A stretch of 64,000 nt of DNA from Watersipora subatra (taxonomy: Eukaryota > Bryozoa > Gymnolaemata > Cheilostomatida > Watersiporidae): positions 434,001 to 498,000 of the forward strand of contig NW_027045320.1 in NCBI RefSeq assembly GCF_963576615.1. Direction: 5' to 3'. Below are positions 21,382-32,300 of this stretch, in pieces (the stretch's first letter is position 1; every line of letters starts with the position of its first letter). Under the pieces are notes generated by a model, which had not been told where the DNA came from, searched no databases, and worked only from the letters and a program-made list of their open reading frames with translations. The position numbers and the translations under genes are program-made.

Positions 21382-21524
21382 CCGAGTTTAGCCTTCTCTA
21401 TAACTTGCTTCATAGGAAGAGATAGTTGACCTAAGAACCGGAGAAGAGTGGGGCGAGCAGTGGTGAATCGATCCTTTACTTTCATAAGAAGAGTGTCTGA
21501 TGGCAGCGCAGTAAAATGGAATAT
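21382..21524 (-). CDS. HECW: HECW-like E3 ubiquitin ligase, exon 5 (C2 domain, second half)
   Basis: The peptide ALPSDTLLMKVKDRF then ARPTLLRFLGQLSLPMKQVI matches the C-terminal half of the HECW C2 domain (LP-D-LE--VKDKF---RP---RFLG-LS-P). Donor CTCGG|GTAAGA leaves phase 2, matching exon 6. The start is set by homology to the bases after ...gtctttttg, so the intron would end in TG. A tgctaac branch-site match and a pyrimidine tract lie just upstream. The open frame continues upstream without a stop, so an in-frame AG (after attaag, about 21563) would instead insert about 13 hydrophobic residues into the domain. Confidence 0.8.
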
Positions 21525-22147
21525 CAAAAAGACAAGTAAAGTGTTAGCAGTAGTAACTAGTAACTTAATGCTAACTGACACTGCAGTCAGCATATACTCA
21601 TTATCTTGAATTTTTTGCTGAACCAACATTGGATAGCCCACCTGCTCCATCATCGAATCAGTTATCGAAAAATCACTGCAACTTTAGAAGCAGGTTAGAG
21701 AGATGTTTTGAAATCCTCTACTATGTTGCATGGGACTGTCAACTGTAAAGCTACATTTAAGTTAATTAATGTTTCTAAATGCTCTATTGAGCTAGATGGA
21801 GTTGTCATTTAGGAAACTATGGTAAAACCTATATTATAACACCACATTGATTTAAACGCCACCTCTAATAGAAGCCAATATAAAAGGGTTGAAAAATACA
21901 ACGTAACCGTCTATTTGAACATCACTTCTAATAAAATGCAACTGTAGTGGAATTGTTGAAAAATAGAGCGACATAGCATTCAAATAAAGGTATTACGGTA
22001 TATTCATTTGAATATCATCATTTTTTTTAAATGCTCTACGGAGTTGGACAGTATTCAAATGCTATTTGACTGTAATCCAATTTGAAGAGAAATTTATATT
22101 TCTAACAGTAATAGTCTATTTCAAATACATGTACTACAAGAATGTAC
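21525..22147. other. HECW intron with possible repeat remnant
   Basis: No exon. Around 21820-22080 the plus strand has recurring motifs (ctctaataga/cttctaataaaa, ttgaaaaata, attcaaat) suggesting a decayed internal duplication or mobile-element remnant, not resolved further. Confidence 0.3.
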
Positions 22148-22332
22148 CTCATTGTGCCACCTTGGCTCAGTTGTATTGTCACAAACAGATGTCCTAAAAT
22201 CCTTGTAGTGGTAAGAGAGAGCAGGTTGAGACCTATCCTGTCCTAGCTCTACTCGTATTTTTACATAAGGGTCAGGATTGAAGAACATGCCCTTTCTCAC
22301 ATGAGTAGCCTCAATGTCCGCATACAATGGAT
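22148..22332 (-). CDS. HECW: HECW-like E3 ubiquitin ligase, exon 4 (C2 domain, first half)
   Basis: The acceptor ataatctctaag enters in phase 1 and the donor AATGAG|GTACAT leaves phase 0; 61 codons. The key segment is RKGMFFNPDPYVKIRVEL. The KKGMFFNPDPY-KI signature is characteristic of HECW1/HECW2 C2 domains. In C2 domains the NPDPY aspartate is in a loop that can bind calcium or phospholipid and target the ligase to membranes. The exon ends TTEPRWHNE, matching the N-P-W--E strand of the family. Confidence 0.9.
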
Positions 22333-22547
22333 CTTAGAGATTATGCATGATCTTGACAAGGTGTATTTTATGCCTTCAAACATGTTATCACTACGTTAGT
22401 GAAAACATTTTAAATGCTGAAGAACAACACCTGATAAACAAACAGTCCAAAGACAGCAGTCAGAAAGTGACCACAACGACTTGACACGTGAGTAACATTA
22501 TGACACTACATGTAAGCAAGCAGACAGCCTAGCAACAGTTAGCCTAC

Positions 22548-22611
22548 CTTCGATTGCTAGATGCACTATTTCTGCCTCACTGTCCATGGATGTCTGACCC
22601 CATAGACCACT
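22548..22611 (-). CDS. HECW: HECW-like E3 ubiquitin ligase, exon 3 (between N domain and C2)
   Basis: The acceptor caatttcgttgtag is followed by AGTGGTCTATGG in phase 0; donor ATCGAAG|GTAGGC leaves phase 1. It reads SGLWGQTSMDSEAEIVHLAI, 21 codons. Both phases agree with exons 2 and 4. The sequence is the least conserved of the upstream exons, as expected for the joint between the two domains. Confidence 0.75.
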
Positions 22612-22719
22612 CTACAACGAAATTGTATGTAGCAACCTTGAAGGTGCTGGGTACATCCTCTTATCGCTATAGTGAGATCTCAACAATAGGTTAATGTAAA
22701 CAGAAAACTTATCTCTTAC

Positions 22720-22823
22720 ACCAGAAGAAGAGGCCAAAGAATTCCTGACTAGAATCGGCTCTGTAACAGCTCTCAGATTTCCAGTGTTACCATGGTAATA
22801 CCGAAAACATATTCTTGTTTCAG
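22720..22823 (-). CDS. HECW: HECW-like E3 ubiquitin ligase, exon 2 (HECW N-terminal domain)
   Basis: The acceptor gttatatcttttag enters in phase 1 and the donor TCTGGT|GTAAGA leaves phase 0. The peptide ETRICFRYYHGNTGNLRAVT then EPILVRNS closely matches the vertebrate HECW segment of the form ET-ICF-YYHG-SG-LRA-T----V-NS. This places it in the N-terminal HECW domain that precedes C2. The first codon completes a Pro across the junction, giving the family's EPET. Confidence 0.9.
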
Positions 22824-23051
22824 CTAAAAGATATAACACGAACGGAGTAAAATACTTAGTATCTATGTAATCTAGTGGTATAATGTAAAAGAAATCTACG
22901 TAATATTAAAAAATTAATTTGTGTACATAAAGATAAATATTTTATTCATGTTATGCTAAAGATCTATCTGTATTTTTAAAACATTTGTGTCAGATTGTGC
23001 AAAAGTTTGAAGAAAGCATAGGAGTAGGAAGCGGACTGAATATGAACATAC

Positions 23052-23162
23052 GTTCTGTGAATACGGAGGCTATTCTATTAAAAGGCCAGACAAGATCTCC
23101 TTTTTTGCTGCCACTCACGCCACGATTCCTGTAGTCAAGTCATTTTCCAGGATGAGCTTGAT
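23052..23162 (-). CDS. HECW: HECW-like E3 ubiquitin ligase, exon 1 in window (HECW N-terminal domain), with an in-frame TGA
   Basis: The acceptor ctgttatatttag enters in phase 1; donor CACAGAAC|GTATGT leaves phase 1 and joins exon 2 to give the conserved EPET. LDYRNRGVSGSKKGDLVW matches the family's LDYKNRGV-GS--GQI-W. Seven codons in, at 23142-23140, a TGA occupies the position just before LDY, where vertebrate members have an aromatic residue. A downstream acceptor (gactacag) would skip the TGA but also LDY. Earlier exons are not present in the 279 bases to the satellite and should lie beyond it. Confidence 0.75.
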
Positions 23163-23441
23163 CTAAATATAACAGAGGATATGCCAGTTTAACTGTGGAT
23201 AAATGTTAGATGCATTTTATCATGAGTGGAAGGTTGCTGACATCAATTCCTAAATACTCAGGCTGCAATAACCTTCATAGCTTGGTCCTTTAAATTTAGA
23301 TACATTGCTAGGTACTCGACAAAGACCATTTTAAAACACCCTGTTACAGAAAACATGACTATGACCTACAGATAAGCATTCAGGAAACATAATAGCAAAA
23401 GCTCAAGCTTCTGTAACCTCTTTCCAACCAGCAACATGCAC
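23163..23441. other. HECW intron segment before the satellite
   Basis: Unique sequence with no upstream HECW exon: no reading frame carries the expected WIGMY-type N-domain motif. It ends abruptly where the 98-bp array starts. Confidence 0.5.
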
Positions 23442-25415
23442 CACAATAAGTTAATTAGCTCAATTGGAGCATTTCTAGCATGTTTGGTTGAAATTGGAAA
23501 TTTACATTTTTCAGTTTTGTAAGACGTTTGTAATATTCTCACAATAAGCTAATTAGCTCAATTGGAACATTTCTAGCATGTTTGGTTGAAATTGGAAATT
23601 TACATTTTTCACTTTTGTCAGACAATTGCAATATTCTCACAATAAGCTAATTAGCTCAATTGGAGCATTTCTAGCATGTTTGGTTGAAATTGGAAACTTA
23701 CATTTTTCAGTTTTGTCAGACGTTTGTAATATTCTCACAATAAGCTAATTAGCTCAATTGGAGCATTTCTAGCATGTTTGGTTGAAATTGGAAATTTACA
23801 TTTTTCAGTTTTGTCAGACGTTTGTACTATTCTCACAATAAGCAAATTAGCTCAATTGGAGCATTTCTAGCATGTTTGGTTGAAATTGGAAATTTACATT
23901 TTTCAGTGTTGTCAGACGTTTGTAATATTCTAGCAATAAGCTAATTAGCTCAATTGGAGGATTTCTAGCATGTTTGGTTGAAATTGAAAATTTACATTTT
24001 TCAGTGTTGTCAGACGTTTGTAATATTCTCACAATAAGCTAACTAGCTCAAATGGAGCATTTCTAGCATGTTTGGTTGAAATTGAAAATTTACATTTTTC
24101 AGTTTTGTCAGACGTTTGTAATTTTCTCACAATAAACTAATTAGCTCAATTGGAGCATTTCTAGCATGTTTAGTTGAAATTGGAAATTTACATTTTTCAC
24201 TTTTGTCAGACAATTGCAATATTCTCTCAATAAGCTAATTAGCTCAATTGGAGCATTTCTAGCATGTTTGGTTAAAATTGGAAATTTACATTTTTCAGTT
24301 TTGTCAGACGTTTGTAAAATTCTTACAGTAAGCTTATTTCCGCAATTGGAGCATTTCTAGCATGTTTGGTTGAAATTGGAAATTTACATTTTTCAGTTTT
24401 GTCAGACGTTTGTAATATTCTCACAATAAGCTAATTAGCTCAATTGGAGCATTTCTAGCATGTTTGGTTTAAATTGGAAATATACATTTTTCACTTTTGT
24501 CAGACAATTGCAATATTCTCTCAATAAGCTAATTAGCTCAATTGGAGCATTTCTAGCATGTTTGGTTGAAATTGGAAATTTACATTTTTCAGTTTTGTCA
24601 GACGTTTGTAAAATTCTTACAGTAGGCTTATTTGCGCAATTTGAGCATTTCTAGCATGTTTGGTTGAAATTGGAAATTTACATTTTTCACTTTTGGCAGA
24701 CGTTTGTAATATTCTCACAATAAGCTAATTAGCTCAATTGGAGCATTTCTAGCATGTTTGGTTGAAATTGGAAATTTACATTTTTCACTTTTGTCAGACA
24801 ATTGCAATATTCTCTCAATAAGCTAATTAGCTCAATTGGAGCATTTCTAGCATGTTTGGTTGAAATTGTAAATTTACATTTTTCAGTTTTGTCAGACGTT
24901 TGTAAAATTCTTACAGTAGGCTTATTTGCGCAATTTGAGCATTTCTAGCATGTTTGGTTGAAATTGGAAATTTACATTTTTCAGTTTTGTCAGACGGTTG
25001 TAATATTCTCACAATAAGCTAATTAGCTCAATTGGAGCATTTCTAGCATGTTTGGTTGAAATTGGAAATTTCCATTTTTCACTTTTGTCAAACAATTGCA
25101 ATATTCTCACAATAAGCTAATTAGCTCAATTGGAGCATTTCTAGCATGTTTGGTTGAAATTGGAAATTTACATTTTTCACTTTTGTCAGACGTTTGTAAT
25201 ATTCTCACAATAAGCTATTTAGCTCAATTGGAGCATTTCTAGCATGTTTGGTTGAAATTGGAAATTTACACTTTTTCACTTTTGTCAGACGTTTGTAAAA
25301 TTCTTACAGTAAGCTTATTTCCGCAATTGGAGCATTTCTAGCATGTTTGGTTGAAATTGGAAATTTACATTTTTCAGTTTTGTCAGACGTTTGTAATATT
25401 CTCACAATAAGCTAA

Positions 25416-28400
25416 TTAGCTCAATTGGAGCACTTCTAGCATGTTTGGTTTAAATTGGAAATTTACATTTTTCACTTTTGTCAGACAATTGCAATATTCT
25501 CTCAATAAGCTAATTAGCTCAATTGGAGCATTTCTAGCATGTTTGGTTGAAATTGGAAATTTACATTTTTCAGTTTTGTCAGACGTTTGTAATATTCTCA
25601 CAATAAGCTAATTAGCTCAATTGGAGCATTTCTAACATGTTTGGTTGAAATTGTAAATTTACATTTTTCACTTTTGTCAGACAATTGCAATATTCTCACA
25701 ATAAGCTAATTAGCTCAATTGGAGCATTTCTAGCATGTTTGGTTGAAATTGAAAATTTACATTTTTCAGTTTTGTCAGACGTTTTGAAAATTCTTACAGT
25801 AGGTTTATTTGCGCAATTTGAGCATTTCTAGCATGTTTGGTTGAAATTGGAAATTTACATTTTTCAGTTTTGTCAGACGTTTGTAATATTCTCACAACAA
25901 GCTAATTAGCTCAATTGGAGCATTTCTAGCATGTTTGGTTGAAATTGGAAATTTACATTTTTCAGTTTTGTCAGACGTTTGTAAAATTCTTACAGTAGGC
26001 TTATTTGCGCAATTTGAGCATTTCTAGCATGTATGGTTGAAATTGGAAATTTACATTTTTCAGTTTTGTCAGACGTTTGTAATATTCTCACAATAAGCTA
26101 ATTAGCTCAATTGGAGCATTTCTAGCATGTTTGGTTTAAATTGGAAATTTACATTTTTCACTTTTGTCAGACAATTGCAATATTCTCTCAATAAGCTAAT
26201 TAGCTCAATTGGAGCATATCTAGCATGTTTGGTTGAAATTGGAAATTTACATTTTTCACTTTTGTCAGACAATTGCAATATTCTCACAATAAGCTAATTA
26301 GCTCAATTGGAGCATTTCTAGCATGTTTGGTTTAAATTGGAAATTTACATTTTTCACTTTTGTCAGACAATTGCAATATTCTCTCAATAAGCTAATTAGC
26401 TCAATTGGAGCATTTCTAGCATGTTTGGTTGAAACTGGAAATTTACATTTTTCAGTTTTGTCAGACGTTTGTAAAATTCTTAAAATAGGCTTATTTGCGC
26501 AATTTGAGCATTTCTAGCATGTTTAGTTGAAATTGGAAATTTACATTTTTCACTTTTGTCAGACGTTTGTAATATTCTCACAATAAGCTAATTAGCTCAA
26601 TTGGAGCATTTCTAGCATGTTTGGTTGAAATTGGAAACTTACATTTTTCAGTTTTGTCAGACGTTTGTAATATTCTCACAATAAGCTAATTAGCTCAATT
26701 GGAGCATTTCTAGCATGTTTGGTTGAAATTGGAAATTTACATTTTTCAGTTTTGTCAGACGTTTGTACTATTCTCACAATAAGCTAATTAGCTCAATTGG
26801 AGCATTTCTAGCATGTTTGGTTGAAATTGGAAATTTACATTTTTCAGTGTTGTCAGACGTTTGTAATATTCTAGCAATAAGCTAATTAGCTCAATTGGAG
26901 CATTTCTAGCATGTTTGGTTGAAATTGAAAATTTACATTTTTCAGTGTTGTCAGACGTTTGTAATATTCTCACAATAAGCTAACTAGCTCAAATGGAGCA
27001 TTTCTAGCATGTTTGGTTGAAATTGAAAATTTACATTTTACAGTTTTGTCAGACGTTTGTAAAATTCTTACAGTAAGCTTATTTCCGCAATTGGAGCATT
27101 TCTAGCATGTTTGGTTGAAATTGGAAATTTACATTTTTCAGTTTTGTCAGACGTTTGTAATATTCTCACAATAAGCTAATTAGCTCAATTGGAGCATTTC
27201 TAGCATGTTTGGTTTAAATTGGAAATATACATTTTTCACTTTTGTCAGACAATTGCAATATTCTCTCAATAAGCTAATTAGCTCAATTGGAGCATTTCTA
27301 GCATGTTTGGTTGAAATTGGAAATTTACATTTTTCAGTTTTGTCAGACGTTTGTAAAATTCTTACAGTAGGCTTATTTGCGCAATTTGAGCATTTCTAGC
27401 ATGTTTGGTTGAAATTGGAAATTTACATTTTTCACTTTTGGCAGACGTTTGTAATATTCTCACAATAAGCTAATTAGCTCAATTGGAGCATTTCTAGCAT
27501 GTTTGGTTGAAATTGGAAATTTACATTTTTCACTTTTGTCAGACAATTGCAATATTCTCTCAATAAGCTAATTAGCTCAATTGGAGCATTTCTAGCATGT
27601 TTGGTTGAAATTGTAAATTTACATTTTTCAGTTTTGTCAGACGTTTGTAAAATTCTTACAGTAGGCTTATTTGCGCAATTTGAGCATTTCTAGCATGTTT
27701 GGTTGAAATTGGAAATTTACATTTTTCAGTTTTGTCAGACGGTTGTAATATTCTCACAATAAGCTAATTAGCTCAATTGGAGCATTTCTAGCATGTTTGG
27801 TTGAAATTGGAAATTTCCATTTTTCACTTTTGTCAAACAATTGCAATATTCTCACAATAAGCTAATTAGCTCAATTGGAGCATTTCTAGCATGTTTGGTT
27901 GAAATTGGAAATTTACATTTTTCAGTTTTGTCAGACGTTTGTAATATTCTCACAATAAGCTATTTAGCTCAATTGGAGCATTTCTAGCATGTTTGGTTGA
28001 AATTGGAAATTTACATTTTTCACTTTTGTCAGACGTTTGTAATATTCTCACAATAAGCTATTTAGCTCAATTGGAGCATTTCTAGCATGTTTGGTTGAAA
28101 TTGGAAATTTACACTTTTTCACTTTTGTCAGACGTTTGTAAAATTCTTACAGTAAGCTTATTTCCGCAATTGGAGCATTTCTAGCATGTTTGGTTGAAAT
28201 TGGAAATTTACATTTTTCAGTTTTGTCAGACGTTTGTAATATTCTCACAATAAGCTAATTAGCTCAATTGGAGCATTTCTAGCATGTTTGGTTTAAATTG
28301 GAAATTTACATTTTTCACTTTTGTCAGACAATTGCAATATTCTCTCAATAAGCTAATTAGCTCAATTGGAGCATTTCTAGCATGTTTGGTTGAAATTGGA

Positions 28401-29360
28401 AATTTACATTTTTCAGTTTTGTCAGACGTTTGTAATATTCTCACAATAAGCTAATTAGCTCAATTGGAGCATTTCTAACATGTTTGGTTGAAATTGTAAA
28501 TTTACATTTTTCACTTTTGTCAGACAATTGCAATATTCTCACAATAAGCTAATTAGCTCAATTGGAGCATTTCTAGCATGTTTGGTTGAAATTGAAAATT
28601 TACATTTTTCAGTTTTGTCAGACGTTTTGAAAATTCTTACAGTAGGCCTATTTGCGCAATTTGAGCATTTCTAGCATGTTTGGTTGAAATTGGAAATTTA
28701 CATTTTTCAGTTTTGACAGACGTTTGTAATATTCTCACAATAAGCTAATTAGCTCAATTGGAGCATTTCTAGCATGTTTGGTTGAAATTGGAAATTTACA
28801 TTTTTCAGTTTTGTCAGACGTTTGTAAAATTCTTACAGTAGGCTTATTTGCGCAATTTGAGCATTTCTAGCATGTTTGGTTGAAATTGGGAATTTACATT
28901 TTTCAGTTTTGTCAGACGTTTGTAATATTCTCACAATAAGCTAATTAGCTCAATTGGAGCATTTCTAGCATGTTTGGTTTAAATTGGAAATTTACATTTT
29001 TCACTTTTGTCAGACAATTGCAATATTCTCTCAATAAGCTAATTAGCTCAATTGGAGCATATCTAGCATGTTTGGTTGAAATTGGAAATTTACATTTTTC
29101 ACTTTTGTCAGACAATTGCAATATTCTCACAATAAGCTAATTAGCTCAATTGGAGCATTTCTAGCATGTTTGGTTTAAATTGGAAATTTACATTTTTCAC
29201 TTTTGTCAGACAATTGCAATATTCTCTCAATAAGCTAATTAGCTCAATTGGAGCATTTCTAGCATGTTTGGTTGAAACTGGAAATTTACATTTTTCAGTT
29301 TTGTCAGACGTTTGTAAAATTCATAAAATTGGCTTATTTGCGCAATTTGAGCATTTCTAG
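25416..29360. repeat. Higher-order duplication, offset about 2843 bp (29 monomers)
   Basis: The ordered monomer variants at 25416-26517 recur at 28259-29360 with an offset of 2843. Neighbouring segments recur at 2745 (24460 to 27205) and 2941 (23847 to 26788), differing by one monomer either way, as produced by unequal exchange within duplicated blocks. Confidence 0.8.
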
Positions 29361-32300
29361 CATGTTTAGTTGAAATTGGAAATTTACATTTTTCACTTTT
29401 GTCAGACGTTTGTAATATTCTCACAATAAGCTAATTAGCTCAATTGGAGCATTTCTAGCATGTTTGGTTGAATTTGGAAATTTACATTTTTCACTTTTGT
29501 CAGACAATTGCAATATTCTCTCAATAAGCTAATTAGCTCAATTGGAGCAATTCTAGCATGTTTGGTTGAAATTGGAAATTTACATTTTTCAGTTTTGTCA
29601 GACGTTTGTAATATTCTCACAATAAGCTAATTAGCTCAATTGGAGCATTTCTAGCATGTTTGGTTTAAATTGGAAATTTACATTTTTCACTTTTGTCAGA
29701 CAATTGCAATATTCTCTCAATAAACTAATTAGCTCAATTGGAGCATTTCTAGCATGTTTGGTTGAAATTGGAAATTTACATTTTTCAGTTTTGTCAGACG
29801 TTTGTAAAATTCTTACAGTAGGCTTATTTGCGCAATTTGAGCATTTCTAGCATGTTTGGTTGAAATTGGAAATTTACATTTTTCAGTTTTGTCAGACGTT
29901 TGTAATATTCTCACAATAAGCTAATTAGCTCAATTGGAGCATTTCTAGCATGTTTGGTTGAAATTGGAAATTTACATTTTTCACTTTTGTCAGACAATTG
30001 CAATATTCTCTCAATAAGCTAATTAGCTCAATTGGAGCATTTCTAGCATGTTTGGTTGAAATTGGAAATTTACATTTTTCAGTTTTGTCAGACGTTTGTA
30101 AAATTCTTACAGTAGGCTTATTTGCGCAATTTGAGCATTTCTAGCATGTTTGGTTGAAATTGGAAATTTACATTTTTCACTTTTGGCAGTTGTTTGTAAT
30201 ATTCTCACAATAAGCTAATTAGCTCAATTGGAGCATTTCTAGCATGTTTGGTTGAAATTGGAAATTTACATTTTTCACTTTTGTCAGACAATTGCAATAT
30301 TCTCTCAATAAGCTAATTAGCTCAATTGGAGCATTTCTAGCATGTTTGGTTGAAATTGGAAATTTACATTTTTCAGTTTTGTCAGACGTTTGTAAAACTC
30401 TTACAGTAGGCTTATTTGCGCAATTTGAGCATTTCTAGCATGTTTGGTTGAAATTGGAAATTTACATTTTTCACTTTTGTCAGACGTTTGTAATATTCTC
30501 ACAATAAGCTAATTAGCTCAATTGGAGAATTCCTAGCATGTTTGGATTAAATTGGAAATTTACATTTTTCACTTTTGTCAGACGATTGCAATATTCTCAC
30601 AATAAGCTAATTAGCTCATTTGGAGCATTTCTAACATGTTTGGTTGAAATTGGAAATTTACATTTTTCAGTTTTGTCAGACGTTTGTAATATTCTCACAA
30701 TAAGCTAATTAGCTCAATTGGAGCATTTCTAGCATGTTTGGTTGAAATTGGAAATTTACATTTTTCAGTTTTGTCAGACATTTGTAATATTCTCACAATA
30801 AGCTAATTAGCTCAATTGGAGCATTTCTAGCATGTATGGTTGAAATTGGAAATTTACATTTTTCAGTTTTGTCAGACGTTTGTAATATTCTCACAATAAG
30901 CTAATTAGCTCAATTGGAGCATTTCTAGCATGTTTGGTTGAAATTGGAAATTTACATTTTTCAGTTTGGTCAGACGTTTGTAATATTCTCACAATAAGCT
31001 AATTAGCTCAATTGGAGCATTTCTAGCATGTTTGGTTGAAATTGGAAATTTACATTTTTCAGTTTGGTCAGACGTTTGTAATATTCTGACAATAAGCTAA
31101 TTAGCTCAATTGGAGCATTTCTAACATGTTTGGTTGAAATTGTAAATTTACATTTTTCACTTTTGTCAGACAATTGCAATATTCTCACAATAAGCTAATT
31201 AGCTCAATTGGAGCATTTCTAACATGTTTGGTTGAAATTGTAAATTTACATTTTTCACTTTTGTCAGACAATTGCAATATTCTCACAATAAGCTAATTAG
31301 CTCAATTGGAGCATTTCTAGCATGTTTGGTTGAAATTGAAAATTTACATTTTTCAGTTTTGTCAGACGTTTGGAAAATTCTTACAGTAGGCTTATTTGCG
31401 CAATTTGAGCATTTCTAGCATGTTTGGTTGAAATTGGAAATTTACATTTTTCAGTTTTGTCAGACGTTTGTAATATTCTCACAATAAGCTAATTAGCTCA
31501 ATTGGAGCATTTCTAGCATGTTTGGTTGAAATTGTAAATTTACATTTTTCAGTTTTGTCAGACGTTTGTAATATTCTCACAATAAGCTAATTAGCTCAAT
31601 TGGAGCATTTCTAGCATGTTTGGTTGAAATTGGAAATTTACACTTTTTCACTTTTGTCAGACAGTTGTAAAATTCTTACAGTAAGCTTATTTCCGCAATT
31701 GGAGCATTTCTAGCATGTTTGGTTGAAATTGGAAATTTACATTTTTCAGTTTTGTCAGACGTTTGTAATATTCTCACAATAAGCTAATTAGCTCAATTGG
31801 AGCATTTCTAGCATGTTTGGTTTAAATTGGAAATTTACATTTTTCACTTTTGTCAGACAATTGCAATATTCTCTCAATAAGCTAATTAGCTCAATTGGAG
31901 CATTTCTAGCATGTTTGGTTGAAATTGGAAATTTACATTTTTCAGTTTTGTCAGACGTTTGTAATATTCTCACAATAAGCTAATTAGCTCAATTGGAGCA
32001 TTTCTAACATGTTTGGTTGAAATTGTAAATTTACATTTTTCACTTTTGTCAGACAATTGCAATATTCTCACAATAAGCTAATTAGCTCAATTGGAGCATT
32101 TCTAGCATGTTTGGTTGAAATTGAAAATTTACATTTTTCAGTTTTGTCAGACGTTTGGAAAATTCTTACAGTAGGCTTATTTGCGCAATTTGAGCATTTC
32201 TAGCATGTTTGGTTGAAATTGGGAATTCACATTTTTCAGTTTTGTCAGACGTTTGTAATATTCTCACAATAAGCTAATTAGCTCAATTGGAGCATTTCTA

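Noticed and set aside
21540..21653. A transmembrane segment suggested by the open frame upstream of HECW exon 5 (IKLLVTTANTLLVFLIF)
   Set aside because: The hydrophobic run is the translated branch-site and pyrimidine tract of the intron; family alignment places the exon start after it.
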